A stretch of DNA of 40,129 bases from an uncultured Candidatus Poseidoniales archaeon (GTDB taxonomy: Archaea > Thermoplasmatota > Poseidoniia > Poseidoniales > Thalassarchaeaceae): the NCBI GenBank assembly GCA_902601345.1, contig CACKMK010000002.1, positions 107,571 through 147,699 of the forward strand, written 5' to 3'. Position 1 is the stretch's first letter, and the number at the start of each line of letters is the position of its first letter. The notes under the pieces are model-generated. The model was not told where the DNA came from, made no database searches, and worked only from the letters and a program-made list of their open reading frames with translations. Made by a program: the position numbers and the translations under genes. Below, one piece after another: positions 30,518 to 39,844 of this stretch.

Positions 30518-33500
30518 GAGCGGCACGCTAAGAGTTCAACCCAATACGGTTGGGGAAGAGCTGCCGTTCTACTATCCGTGATTTTCCTAGTCCAGGCAGT
30601 GGCTCCAGCGGCTGTTTCGGAGGACACGTTCGATGAGATGACCCTCTGCCAGCCCTCTCCAGGACTAGACGGGGTTTGTGACAGCAGGTTCGATGCCAAT
30701 GATGCGACGCAAGACATCACTAGCTGGGTTGAGGGAATGTTTCACTTCAATATGACAAGCCCTACTGAGATTCAATTCCAAGCCTCGTGGGCAATCAGGG
30801 AGTGGGATAAGTCAGGGATGGATCTGTTCACATCCAGTTCGATGGTAGCAGCACTTAGTAGTGACAATATCAATGCAAACGATGGTCTGCCCGCAGACGT
30901 ACTCAGGTCCGCCTTCGACGAAAATACAGACCCGAACGACGTCACATCGCCAACCATACAAGAGTCCCTCCTAGGGGAGATTGATGGATCGATAAGCGCC
31001 TTCTTAGCCAACTGGGGCGGCTCTACATCTCCTGAAACCACATGGGAGGATAGGGTGTTCCTACCTGATGACTCCGGGGTGGTTTCTGCGGTCGATTGTA
31101 CGATTGATCCTGCTTCTGACAGCGATGGCAATGCCTTCGAGCCCCCCATCTGCATTTCCACTAACGTCAACATAACTCTGCCTATTTCCTCGACTTATGG
31201 GCTAAACGGGGTATCTGAGTCCAATCTGAATACTGCCCTGGAGGGTTTACTTGTGATGGGATCAGAAATCACAACGAAGTTCGACGTCAGGGTTGAGCCT
31301 GGTCACAAGGGGACCTATTCCATCCAACCACCATCATATGCCACAGTTATCGACGCGACAGGATGGGGAGTCAACGAGGAGGTCTCCGAAGACGGTGGGG
31401 CGTACTCTTCTGGTCTTTGGATCGTGGACAACCGTGACGACCCCAATGGACTGTCTCCCAGCAGCCAACCCGCTGACTTGGACATGACTATCGGGATGAG
31501 AGACAAGAGTACCACAAGCAAGGTCGAGGTCTCGCCTGATGACAGGAGCCTGGATCTCAGGGTTTCGATCGATCTTTCCGACGAGAGCAATGCCTTCGTG
31601 GAGGTAATAGCAGGGATATACCAGATACAATCCAGTAGCCTGAGTAGTTGGGGCGTCCCCGATTTGATGCCTAGAGACAAGGCGACCATCCCGGTAATAA
31701 CTTCCGACGGGATAAGGATGGCATATCATACTGGGCTTCTGGACCTGAACGATCTCTCCAAGAACATCCCGATCTCAGGGATAGGTCAGGCACTAACCGA
31801 CTCAGGTGGGGGATCGAGCGTGAAGATGGGCGATTTCCAATGGATCCACGTGTCCAGTGCTCCCCTGGACCAGGGCGGTCTGAACTACACCCATTCTTCC
31901 ACACAATGCGAAAGGGGAGTGTATTACTGTATGGAGGGATCCGTAGCCATGGATGACACCTACCCCGTATACATGAGGTCGGTAAGTCACACTTTCCCAT
32001 TTAGCCTCGCTGACCTGCTGGGCGGGAACCTCGGTGACTCTGGCTTCATGAACTCGGTTTCTGGGGACGATCTTAGCAAGCTTCTCAACTCAGGGCTGGA
32101 GTTCTCAACGGTCCTAAGCGATGATACCATGGAGACGTTCGTGGGAAGCTTGCTTCCTAGCGGAATCAGCGCGGATTTGACGATGGAGATCGTTCTGCCT
32201 ACCTGGGCTTCTACTCCACAGGGTGGTGACTCTATCGTGTTGAATTACAGGGCTTCCGGAGACCACAGCGGGGTCATCGACCTTACCGGTTCTGACTCCT
32301 TCTTCTGGAACCACGCGATATGCAGGGACACGGTTCCGAGCGCTTGCTTCGATGGGGGAGGGGACACAGTGTGTCCCTCGACCTCGAAGAGTTGCGCATA
32401 CATGGATGTGGACATGGACGTAGGGGAGGTGTCGTTTGCAAGCCTCCCACTGACCAAGGGCGTGACGGTCGAATTCGCCCTATCAGTTGACATGGTCGTT
32501 CACAGGATTGCGGTCCCCGATGAGTTGTTCGATTCACTGAACACCGATTCCACCAGCATGAGTCTGGACGTTCTTCCCTCAGACCTGCTCAGGGCGCTAT
32601 TGGACATAGGTTCCAGAGGAGACCCTCTCGAGGTGGAGTTCTCGTTGTGCGACAATGGGAAGTCGTACTGCGAGCAGAGCATGCCCATATCGTCCAGCCA
32701 GACCTCAGGACTTCCGTGGTACGTAAATGAGTTGGAGAGGGACATAAAGTCCCTGATAGAGGACACTGCCATGGAGTTGACAGAGGAGGATGGGAACGGT
32801 GTCGGGGATATCGACATGTCTGGCTTTACCATCGATATAGAGTTCCCTCACGAGATGATCACGGACAATGACGACGTCATCGGCGACGAGAGGGGCATAG
32901 TCCTAAGCATCGATATTCCGAAGGTGAGTATGACTGCTGGCATCACCAACTCCTGGGTTGAGTTGATCGGAATTCTCAGGGGCAATGGGCAGAGCCCTGA
33001 GTTCGGCCTTGCCACCGAAGACGTCTCAATGAACACTCTAGCTGCCCCTTTCATCACTCCTATGGTTGCAGCGATGGGTAGTTTGACCGGCGCCCTTTCA
33101 TCTAGCATGGTTGCCCCCTCACCCGAGGGAGTCAGGGTCAACGACGCTAGTGCTGATTTGCCCACTTCGAAGCTGGCCAATATAGGCGATGATTCTCTCG
33201 GCCTGAGTTTTGCGGGCACGTACACGATAACGATGCCTCTGGGCATGGAGCTAGAGAATCTTACATCAGAGGAGGGTAGGATCACCTCTGTAATTAACAA
33301 CGATTCAAAGCGACAAGTCATATCTTACACCATAAGTCAGGGAATGGGGGATGATAGTGTGGGTTTTACCCTTCTTTTGACCCCATTTTGGGTTATCAAG
33401 CAAGTCCAGTACTACATCATAGGGCTGTTGGCGTTCATGCTTTGGAGAGTGAGGCGTAGGATGACAAGAAGGAAGCGAAAGAAGAGGGCCAGGGCGCTAG

Positions 33501-33619
33501 AGGCCCTTGAAGAGATGGCCTCCTCGCCGATAGGATACATCACTCCTCAGCCCACCGTCGAGGTTGTACAGGTTACCGACAATGGAATAGTGATCAAGAG
33601 AAGGCTGACCGCCACCTAG
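30512..33619 (+). CDS. Large surface protein with C-terminal membrane anchor, unknown function
   Basis: The 1035-residue protein has a signal sequence (about 14-36) and a long external region rich in Ser, Asp and Gly. Scattered Cys pairs occur, for example CQPSPGLDGVC near 47-57 and a Cys cluster near 610-630. A membrane helix lies at about 958-982, followed by a strongly basic cytoplasmic stretch (RVRRRMTRRKRKKRARALEAL) and a short C-terminal tail. The external part seems beta-rich. No known domain is recognised. It could be an S-layer, receptor or polymer-binding protein. The M28 peptidase lipoprotein follows after 10 bases, and a palindromic array covers its start codon. Confidence 0.75.
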   Translation: MTERHAKSSTQYGWGRAAVLLSVIFLVQAVAPAAVSEDTFDEMTLCQPSPGLDGVCDSRFDANDATQDITSWVEGMFHFNMTSPTEIQFQASWAIREWDKSGMDLFTSSSMVAALSSDNINANDGLPADVLRSAFDENTDPNDVTSPTIQESLLGEIDGSISAFLANWGGSTSPETTWEDRVFLPDDSGVVSAVDCTIDPASDSDGNAFEPPICISTNVNITLPISSTYGLNGVSESNLNTALEGLLVMGSEITTKFDVRVEPGHKGTYSIQPPSYATVIDATGWGVNEEVSEDGGAYSSGLWIVDNRDDPNGLSPSSQPADLDMTIGMRDKSTTSKVEVSPDDRSLDLRVSIDLSDESNAFVEVIAGIYQIQSSSLSSWGVPDLMPRDKATIPVITSDGIRMAYHTGLLDLNDLSKNIPISGIGQALTDSGGGSSVKMGDFQWIHVSSAPLDQGGLNYTHSSTQCERGVYYCMEGSVAMDDTYPVYMRSVSHTFPFSLADLLGGNLGDSGFMNSVSGDDLSKLLNSGLEFSTVLSDDTMETFVGSLLPSGISADLTMEIVLPTWASTPQGGDSIVLNYRASGDHSGVIDLTGSDSFFWNHAICRDTVPSACFDGGGDTVCPSTSKSCAYMDVDMDVGEVSFASLPLTKGVTVEFALSVDMVVHRIAVPDELFDSLNTDSTSMSLDVLPSDLLRALLDIGSRGDPLEVEFSLCDNGKSYCEQSMPISSSQTSGLPWYVNELERDIKSLIEDTAMELTEEDGNGVGDIDMSGFTIDIEFPHEMITDNDDVIGDERGIVLSIDIPKVSMTAGITNSWVELIGILRGNGQSPEFGLATEDVSMNTLAAPFITPMVAAMGSLTGALSSSMVAPSPEGVRVNDASADLPTSKLANIGDDSLGLSFAGTYTITMPLGMELENLTSEEGRITSVINNDSKRQVISYTISQGMGDDSVGFTLLLTPFWVIKQVQYYIIGLLAFMLWRVRRRMTRRKRKKRARALEALEEMASSPIGYITPQPTVEVVQVTDNGIVIKRRLTAT

Positions 33620-33629
33620 TGGAGATACC

Positions 33630-35330
33630 ATGAGAGCAGCCCTGATGGTCTTCGTGGTTATGTCCGCGCCGCTAAGCGGATGTATGAGCGGGCAAGGCGA
33701 TTCCCTATCCGAAGAAGATTTGGATGTCGGTCCCGGTGAGTTGGTATCCGGGCATTTCCAGAGCGTCTCATTGGAATCCAGGCACGACATGTCTGTATAC
33801 GTGCCTTACCTGGTCAGGGACCCCATCACTGGGTTCATTCAGAACTCGACCGTTATCGATATCGAAAGGGGGGGTTCCTTCAGTCTGGATTTGCTGTCCC
33901 CACCGAGGGTATCGATGCTGTTTATGCTGGTGGGGGAGCATGGGAGGACCAATTGGCCGGTAAGGGAGGAGAATCAGTCGTGGGGGTCTTGGTTGGAAAA
34001 CGGAGGGGACTCCGGTGATTGGGGTTCCGCCGTTGCTAGGGTGTACGGCAATGGCTCATTGGACACTCTCAACAGTAGCGAAGATCGCGGTGGCCCTGTC
34101 TTGGTTAAAACCGTGCAGACAGTGCGAGATAGCACCACTTCGGTGGATGATGGTGGATTTCACTCGTCAGGAATAGTCCATGGCAGAGAGGTCTACGAGC
34201 GGCTCTACCGGATAACCGACCCGACCAACTCCCTCGACCCATTCGACGGGAAGGAGGGCTACTGGGACCGGTGGGCAGGCCAGGGCAACGCTGCCTACGA
34301 GGATGCTGCCCAATACCTGATAGCAGAATTTTCCTCATTCGGCCTTGAGGTGATGTCTCACAGGTACGAGTACACCGATATGCTTGGAGCTCAAAATCCT
34401 GAAGCGTACAACGTTTGTGCTTACAAGTGGGGCAGCCTTTACATCGACGAGTGGTTGGTTTTCGGAGCACACTTCGACGTCGCTCCTCCTGCCAATCTAG
34501 CAGTCTTAGACCCTCACATAACAGGTATCAGGACCTACGGGACGAGAGTTGGGGCGTATGACAACTCTGCGGGAACGTCGATGGTGCTGGAAACCGCACG
34601 GGCTCTGTCGGAGTTCGAAAGCAGGCGCACCATGGTATTCTGTCTATGGTCCGGGGAGGAGGGCGGCAAGCGGGGTTCGGACTACTGGACGGACTACTAC
34701 GTCAAGGAGGACAACCCGGATGTGACCGTTACCAGCTACATCAACCTGGATATGGCGGGAGTCAACTGGCCGGGCGGAGGAGGGGCTCCCCACGGAGATC
34801 CCGACCCACAGATCGACGAGGACGGTTATCCCAAGGACTCGGAGGTCTGGCCGCTTCGGGTCTACATCGGTCCTGGCCCGAATCACGATCGTCTGGACCA
34901 GCCGGGCATGGTGGGTCTGTCGAACTGGATTGGCTCCGACGCGCTGGGTCTGGAGGAGCAGATGGGTACCCTTGTGGGTGCGAATTACCCCGAGGAAACC
35001 TGGAAAACCGATGTTTGGCTAGACATGGACAGGCCCGAAGTCATCGTTTACGAAGACACTACTGCAAGGAGCGACCACGCCAGCTTCCAAGACAACTTGG
35101 GGACCGTCACCGTTGGGTTCGGTGGCCTTGTAGACGGCTACTGGTGCTATCACCAGACGTGCGATACCCTGGAAGAGATGGAGCAGTGGATGGACACCAC
35201 TGGCAAGGACTACGGGGAGGAGAACAGTGGTGTAGCGAACGTGGTGAACAGCCTAGATATGATCACATGGTGGGCTCTCATGACATTCTTCCACTGTGAC
35301 GAGGACCCTGTGGTGAACGGACTCATATAG
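33630..35330 (+). CDS. M28 family zinc peptidase, lipoprotein
   Basis: The 566-residue protein has a signal peptide ending in a lipobox (PLSGC, Cys18). The M28 domain (from about 200) holds the co-catalytic zinc ligands: His281 and Asp283 in FGAHFDV, Asp in AYDNSAGTS, the Glu-Glu pair in WSGEEGG (general base and ligand), Asp in INLDMAG, and His in ARSDHASFQ. All are intact, so an active aminopeptidase is expected, anchored outside the membrane. It would trim peptides produced by the secreted subtilisin. It forms an operon with the 1035-residue protein and overlaps the end of the convergent M50 gene by 8 bases. Confidence 0.9.
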   Translation: MRAALMVFVVMSAPLSGCMSGQGDSLSEEDLDVGPGELVSGHFQSVSLESRHDMSVYVPYLVRDPITGFIQNSTVIDIERGGSFSLDLLSPPRVSMLFMLVGEHGRTNWPVREENQSWGSWLENGGDSGDWGSAVARVYGNGSLDTLNSSEDRGGPVLVKTVQTVRDSTTSVDDGGFHSSGIVHGREVYERLYRITDPTNSLDPFDGKEGYWDRWAGQGNAAYEDAAQYLIAEFSSFGLEVMSHRYEYTDMLGAQNPEAYNVCAYKWGSLYIDEWLVFGAHFDVAPPANLAVLDPHITGIRTYGTRVGAYDNSAGTSMVLETARALSEFESRRTMVFCLWSGEEGGKRGSDYWTDYYVKEDNPDVTVTSYINLDMAGVNWPGGGGAPHGDPDPQIDEDGYPKDSEVWPLRVYIGPGPNHDRLDQPGMVGLSNWIGSDALGLEEQMGTLVGANYPEETWKTDVWLDMDRPEVIVYEDTTARSDHASFQDNLGTVTVGFGGLVDGYWCYHQTCDTLEEMEQWMDTTGKDYGEENSGVANVVNSLDMITWWALMTFFHCDEDPVVNGLI

Positions 35331-36156
35331 CCCGGGGATTATCTATTTGCAATGTGATGTAGACTAGTGTCACTGCAATGCTAACGCATAGGTAGAAAAT
35401 GGGCTCTGACCATGATTTGATCTTCTTACCATCAAGAGGTCCAAAAGGCAGCATATTGAAAGCGCAGAGAATAGAGTTGCCAATCAGCCAGAAATAATTG
35501 ACCCCTCTTATTAGGCCACTCTCAATTCCCAACATTTCTAGGAATATCCAGTTCATGTAGCCGATGAGCCAGAGGACCATATTGGAAACCGGACCTGCAA
35601 CTGCAATTTTCCCGAACTGACTTCTGGTCGCATTACCAGCCACAACCACCGCACCGGGTGCCATGAACACTATACCAACTACGGCAGCGAGTATTATTCC
35701 GAATCTAAGACCGCCTGGGTCAGCTCTGAATTCAGCCCAACAACCGTAGTATCTTGCAACAAACTTGTGTGCGAACTCATGCAATAGAAAGGCGGGGCCA
35801 AAAGAAAAGAGCGCAAAAATGCATATGATAGGGAAATCGAGGCCGATGCCCCCCCATATACCACCATTAAACATCAGTGCTAGAGCTAGAGTGAACGCGC
35901 CTGTCGCAAGCATCAGTTGACGTATCTCTGTACCAGAAAAGTGCCAGATTGAGCCTTTGTGAAGTGAGACCCCTCCTGTTCTTACATCTGCGAAGAGGTT
36001 GGAAAACACCCTTCCCTCTGAGCCTACTTGCACATGGATTCGGCGTTGCCTCCAGTTGCCATCATCTCTGGCCGCCTGATGGCTTGTGGCCCTGTGGTGA
36101 GCCTCGAGAGGGTCGTCGTCTACCTTCCACCATCTGGGGTCTCTCTCCGCTGCCAT
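35323..36156 (-). CDS. M50 family membrane metalloprotease (site-2 protease-like)
   Basis: About 277 residues from the ATG at 36156 (a TTG at 36186 is also possible). After a polar N-terminal region (about 80 residues, Arg-rich) come about five to six membrane helices. The zinc motif HEFAH (HExxH, about residue 126-130) lies in the second helix region, and FNMLPFGPLDGKKI is the second M50 motif, with the Asp ligand. M50 proteases cut substrates within the membrane, often releasing transcription factors. The gene begins 41 bases after a zinc-finger-like gene on the same strand and ends convergent with the M28 gene. Its substrate is not known. Confidence 0.87.
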   Translation of the reverse strand: MAAERDPRWWKVDDDPLEAHHRATSHQAARDDGNWRQRRIHVQVGSEGRVFSNLFADVRTGGVSLHKGSIWHFSGTEIRQLMLATGAFTLALALMFNGGIWGGIGLDFPIICIFALFSFGPAFLLHEFAHKFVARYYGCWAEFRADPGGLRFGIILAAVVGIVFMAPGAVVVAGNATRSQFGKIAVAGPVSNMVLWLIGYMNWIFLEMLGIESGLIRGVNYFWLIGNSILCAFNMLPFGPLDGKKIKSWSEPIFYLCVSIAVTLVYITLQIDNPRAI

Positions 36157-36197
36157 GGATTGTTGGTCCACATTGTCTCCTATCAATGCTATTCAGT

Positions 36198-36695
36198 TCA
36201 GTCATCCAGCATGTCCTCAATCTCTCTGATCAGTTCGTCCCAGGTCAGGGGAGGCCGCGCATCACCATCCCTGAGTATTTCCCGCATCTCCTCTATCTGG
36301 TCCTCGTCCGGCGGTTTATCGAGCCACCTGTTCTCGTTTGCCACCTCCCTGATCAATGAGGTCTTTCTGGATAGTCGCTGGCTTCTTTCCCGCCTTGGCG
36401 TGGGCTTATCTGGGTCCTGCTGGTGCTCACGGATGACTTCAGAGTAGTATTGCATCGATTCTCCGTGTATTTCATCATCGATATGGCTGAATGGATCGGA
36501 GAGCATCGTTACGAGTTCTCTTGCTAGTCTTTGTGCCTTGGTCCTAGCCTTCCCAGAGGTAAGTCTGTCTCTGGCTCTGGTGTGACCCTTGATACAGGCC
36601 TTGCATCTCTCCGAGCCTGCAACATCAGGGGCGTCGCACATGAGGCAGCAGACCGAGAAGCCCATCTGCTCCATGGCCCTTCTGGGGAGTGACAT
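36198..36695 (-). CDS. Zinc-finger-like basic protein, unknown function
   Basis: The 165-residue protein (ATG at 36695; a longer frame to 36782 would overlap the upstream gene by 56 bases) has a Cys cluster near its N-terminus: CCLMC and then CKAC, spaced like a four-Cys zinc ribbon. An Arg/Lys-rich region (HTRARDRLTSGKARTKAQRLARE) and a charged C-terminus follow. No family is recognised. Its basic patch could bind nucleic acid. It lies between the BNR lipoprotein and the M50 protease on the minus strand, possibly in one transcript, which would be consistent with a link to membrane proteolysis. Confidence 0.65.
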   Translation of the reverse strand: MSLPRRAMEQMGFSVCCLMCDAPDVAGSERCKACIKGHTRARDRLTSGKARTKAQRLARELVTMLSDPFSHIDDEIHGESMQYYSEVIREHQQDPDKPTPRRERSQRLSRKTSLIREVANENRWLDKPPDEDQIEEMREILRDGDARPPLTWDELIREIEDMLDD

Positions 36696-36726
36696 GTCGG
36701 ATGCTATTCGCAGGAGGTTAAGAGGG

Positions 36727-38232
36727 TCACTGGGATTCGAATGCTGATAGCGTGCCGAATCCCTCCAATAGGCTCGGTCCACTTCCTAGGTAGCATAGTA
36801 TCCCACGTCTGCTTCTGGAGTCCTCAGGCCCCGAGTTGTTCCCAGACGCGCATTCCCCGATGCAACCGTCAGCGAAGGCGATATACACTCTTCCTTCCCT
36901 GTCTATGTGGAGATCGTTGAAATCCAGGAGGTTCCTGTTGGAGCCCCCGATATCCCTGCAGTCACCGCTATTCAGGCATATGCTGCCAATCTGGACTGGA
37001 TCTGCTGAGGCTCGGACAGTGTGGAAGACAGGATTGGGGTCAAGGGCGTTCAGGCTGTAAGTCACGTACAGATAATAACTGACGTTGGCATTGGCGTAGT
37101 GAGCGTTCCCATCCCAGGGCTCTCCGTCTATGTTTGACTGGTTTAGCTCGCTGGCGTTCTCGCTTCCCAGATATGTAATGGCTATTCTGCCTGGGTCACC
37201 GGCGTCGACTTGGGGGAATGCCGTTGAAACTACCTCGTTCGGACTGATCCTGACACTCGTTTGGGTCCAGGATTGCCCGGAATCTGTACTTGTAGCCATA
37301 TAGACCCCTTCGTCTGCCCCGGTCCATATGTGGTACGCGTTTGACTGGGTGTCTGTGGCTACCTCCGAGTTCTTTCTCGGGTAAGGCGTTCCTTCGTCCT
37401 CGCCCATGGTTCTATCGAACCAAGTAAGACCATTGTCCTTCGAAACTATGACCGTAGGAGTCTCCACCCGTGGAGTGACGTATACCGTGCCGTCGGGGGC
37501 AGAAGTAATTGCACCGTGCAATCCGCCGTTAGTCGTCGCGAGGCCGAACAGTTGTCCCCCTGCCTCAAATGTGGCCCCTCCATCGAAGCTAGTGAAGCAG
37601 AATATCCCTGCAAGTTTATTGTAACAGTAGTAGACGGCCTGATCGTAGAATGTCTGGGAAAACTGGCCTCCGATCCCGTACCCACTGTTCGTCCATGGGC
37701 CAGAAGCGAGTTTTATGTGGTCATTGAGGGGTGTTGTCCCAGAGTCATGGGGATTGCCAATCCAGGTTTCACCGTCATCGTCGCTCCAGCAGATCCATGA
37801 GGTTTGGAGCCCCTGCATCTGGACATTGAAAATTCGATCCGTAACTGGGTCGACCCAACCATATGGGTCGTTTGTCTGGAATGCGCATAACGGTCCGGTT
37901 ACGTCTTCCCAAGATGCGCCGTGATCGCATGACCGCATCACTTTCTCGAATGCAATGAAGAAAATGCACCCACTAGATGTCACTCCGATGCTTGGTTCGG
38001 CACCGTCCTCACCCACATCGCTGAAGTTGAACACCAGTGGCAATGGAGGCTCGTCCACCGGAGAGCCATCTGCTCCCGTCACAAATATCCCTGCTGGAAG
38101 GAGTTCTTTCTCAATCTCATCGATGGGGGAATCGTCCTGTAGGCACCCGGAGAGAGGCACTAGGAGAAGCATCAAGATCGTAACGAGTGCAGTTCCAGTA
38201 CCTCTCATCGCCCCTACCCGAAAGGTAGTCAT
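36727..38232 (-). CDS. Lipoprotein with BNR/Asp-box repeats, paralog of 16851-18311
   Basis: The 501-residue protein has a signal peptide with lipobox (VPLSGC, Cys about 30). The ATG at 38232 is used; ATG at 38208 is an alternative. Asp-box repeats are visible: SDDDGETWIG, SFDGGATFEA, SKDNGLTWFD and STDSGQSWTQ. The ending DFNDLHIDREGRVYIAFADG resembles the end of the plus-strand lipoprotein. Both are probably beta-propellers facing outside the membrane. Sialidase catalytic residues are not evident. Another Cys pair in CIGEC is close to the end. It is divergent from the sugar nucleotidyltransferase gene. Confidence 0.8.
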   Translation of the reverse strand: MTTFRVGAMRGTGTALVTILMLLLVPLSGCLQDDSPIDEIEKELLPAGIFVTGADGSPVDEPPLPLVFNFSDVGEDGAEPSIGVTSSGCIFFIAFEKVMRSCDHGASWEDVTGPLCAFQTNDPYGWVDPVTDRIFNVQMQGLQTSWICWSDDDGETWIGNPHDSGTTPLNDHIKLASGPWTNSGYGIGGQFSQTFYDQAVYYCYNKLAGIFCFTSFDGGATFEAGGQLFGLATTNGGLHGAITSAPDGTVYVTPRVETPTVIVSKDNGLTWFDRTMGEDEGTPYPRKNSEVATDTQSNAYHIWTGADEGVYMATSTDSGQSWTQTSVRISPNEVVSTAFPQVDAGDPGRIAITYLGSENASELNQSNIDGEPWDGNAHYANANVSYYLYVTYSLNALDPNPVFHTVRASADPVQIGSICLNSGDCRDIGGSNRNLLDFNDLHIDREGRVYIAFADGCIGECASGNNSGPEDSRSRRGILCYLGSGPSLLEGFGTLSAFESQ

Positions 38233-38290
38233 CTTGAAACCTGCTGATTATTAGTCCCTCCAGATTCCACGTGCTGTGGACCGAGAGACG

Positions 38291-38968
38291 ATGCCGCAGG
38301 TAGTGGTGCTGGCAGGGGGTCTTGGGACTAGGCTTGGTAGCCTTTCGGAGAGAGTCCCCAAATCCTTGATTGAGGTGGTAGGACAGCCTATCCTATCACA
38401 CATTCTAGATTGGGTTGCTGCTCAGGGTTGCACTGGGGCGCTGGTATTGATCGGTCATCTTGGAGAGCGATTCGAAGATTTTGACCATGAGGGAGTAGAT
38501 CTCGTGTTCCACAAGGAGAAGTCTCCTCTGGGGACCGGGGGGGCTCTATGGGGCGCCAGAGACCTCATCGAAGATAGGTTCATCCTCCTGTGGGGGGATG
38601 ATTTGCATATGATTGACTACTCTTCTCTCCTACAGACGCACAATTCTTCGGGCTGCGCTCTGACTATGACCGTGACCACCAGCCATTCATCGTTCAATCT
38701 CGAACATACGGGCGGTCGTGTAATTCGGTATGACAAGCGTCTTGATAACCCAGAAGGGTTGAACGGCTATGAGGCAGGAACCAGTATAGTGGAGAAATCC
38801 GTTCTAAATAATCTCGGGAGAGGCGGAGCTTGGAGTTGGGAGGAGGAGGTTTACTCCGCCATGTCCGGATTGATTGCGGCGCACTTAGACGAGACTCCGT
38901 TCTGGGACATGGGGACTCCCGAACGACTGAGAATGCTAGAGAGTTTCCTGAAGGAAGGCAGAGCGTGA
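38291..38968 (+). CDS. Sugar-1-phosphate nucleotidyltransferase
   Basis: From ATG 38291 the product is 225 residues (a GTG at 38276 adds five). It has the nucleotidyltransferase signature VVVLAGGLGTRLGSLSERVPKSLIEVVGQPIL (N-terminal, in parts), with the GGxGTRL loop and the Lys of the PKxL motif. IEDRFILLWGDDLH holds the Asp that binds Mg, and FWDMGTPERL is the usual C-terminal end. It activates a sugar phosphate as an NDP-sugar for glycan synthesis. The 3' end overlaps the convergent galactokinase-like gene by 33 bases. The sugar is unknown; pairing with a GHMP kinase suggests salvage and activation of one sugar (inference). Confidence 0.87.
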   Translation: MPQVVVLAGGLGTRLGSLSERVPKSLIEVVGQPILSHILDWVAAQGCTGALVLIGHLGERFEDFDHEGVDLVFHKEKSPLGTGGALWGARDLIEDRFILLWGDDLHMIDYSSLLQTHNSSGCALTMTVTTSHSSFNLEHTGGRVIRYDKRLDNPEGLNGYEAGTSIVEKSVLNNLGRGGAWSWEEEVYSAMSGLIAAHLDETPFWDMGTPERLRMLESFLKEGRA

Positions 38969-39844
38969 AGAAACCAGAAGCTCGCCCGGAAGCACGTCTT
39001 CCTCTTCGATTAGAGCAAGTATCATCCCTCCGAATCCGCCTCCCATTAGCCTAGCACCCAATACTCCCGTAGTGTTTTGAATCTCCTTGACGATGTTGTC
39101 TATTTCCGGTGTGCTGGCACGAATAATGTTGCTTATCGACGCATGGGACTCGTTTAGGATAGTGCCCAGTGCCCTTGCATCGCTGGACAGTGCGGCCCTG
39201 ACCCTCGCGCTTTCGTCCTTAGCGTGTATCCGTCTCGTTCCTATTTTGATCTCAGAGCTGCTGTAGTTGGTCTCGCTGAGGCTCCTCCTGATTCCAGTAT
39301 CTACCAGTTTGAATCTCCAATCGTCTGGAATTCTGAAATCCTCTATGCTCATTCTGGAAAAGTCCAACAGGGTTGCTATCCCTTCCTTAGAGTGCGTAAT
39401 GGATATCTGATCCATGAGACCACAGTTCGAGCGAAGCACTTGGTTCTCAATCCTCTGGGCCTCTAAAGATGTCTCCATTGGGTCAATACTGTTCTGAGAG
39501 CACATTACGATCGCGACGCAGAGGGCTGCGGATGAAGACAGTCCTGCTCCTATCGGAATGTTCGAATCTACATCTAGGTCTGCGCTCCAACCGCCCGAAG
39601 CCTCCCAGAGACTGATTACCGTTTGATTCCCTCTAATCCCATCCTCTCTCTTTGATGCCGTAAGTTTGAGGCGATGTTGGCTAGAGAACGTTAGGGATAG
39701 CCCCCCGAAGTGATCCGTGTGTTCACCGATAATGTTGATTCTAGCCGGGACTGATGCGCTTACTTTCACGGTGATTCCCCGGTATTCGATGGTTTCCTCG
39801 TAACTGGAACCATGAATGGGATTAGAAGCCCACCTGGTCTTCAT
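38936..39844 (-). CDS. Galactokinase-like GHMP sugar kinase
   Basis: From the ATG at 39844 the product is about 302 residues. GHMP landmarks in order: VPARINIIGEHTDHFGG (galactokinase signature), IPIGAGLSSSAALCVAI (ATP-binding motif), CGLMDQISITHSKEG (catalytic Asp in MDQ), and GARLMGGGFGGMILALI near the C-terminus. The length is shorter than typical galactokinase (about 380), so the sugar may differ. A GTG at 39865 would extend it by seven residues. The start overlaps the end of the upstream zinc-ribbon gene by 23 bases in another frame. The convergent nucleotidyltransferase shares 33 bases at the 3' ends. Confidence 0.87.
   Translation of the reverse strand: MKTRWASNPIHGSSYEETIEYRGITVKVSASVPARINIIGEHTDHFGGLSLTFSSQHRLKLTASKREDGIRGNQTVISLWEASGGWSADLDVDSNIPIGAGLSSSAALCVAIVMCSQNSIDPMETSLEAQRIENQVLRSNCGLMDQISITHSKEGIATLLDFSRMSIEDFRIPDDWRFKLVDTGIRRSLSETNYSSSEIKIGTRRIHAKDESARVRAALSSDARALGTILNESHASISNIIRASTPEIDNIVKEIQNTTGVLGARLMGGGFGGMILALIEEEDVLPGELLVSSRSAFLQETL

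Noticed and set aside
30772-33321. Several antisense ORFs opposite the 1035-residue gene
   Set aside because: The sense frame has a signal peptide, membrane helix and operon spacing; antisense frames have none.
34646-35299. Second-frame ORF of 217 codons inside the M28 peptidase gene
   Set aside because: It lies over the zinc-ligand motifs of the peptidase in another frame; product is Arg/Gly-rich and low in sense.
38246-38253. GATTATTA as a two-way TATA box for the divergent lipoprotein and nucleotidyltransferase genes
   Set aside because: The spacing fits a GTG at 38276 on one side and the ATG at 38208 on the other, but the match is weak and I do not list it as a feature.
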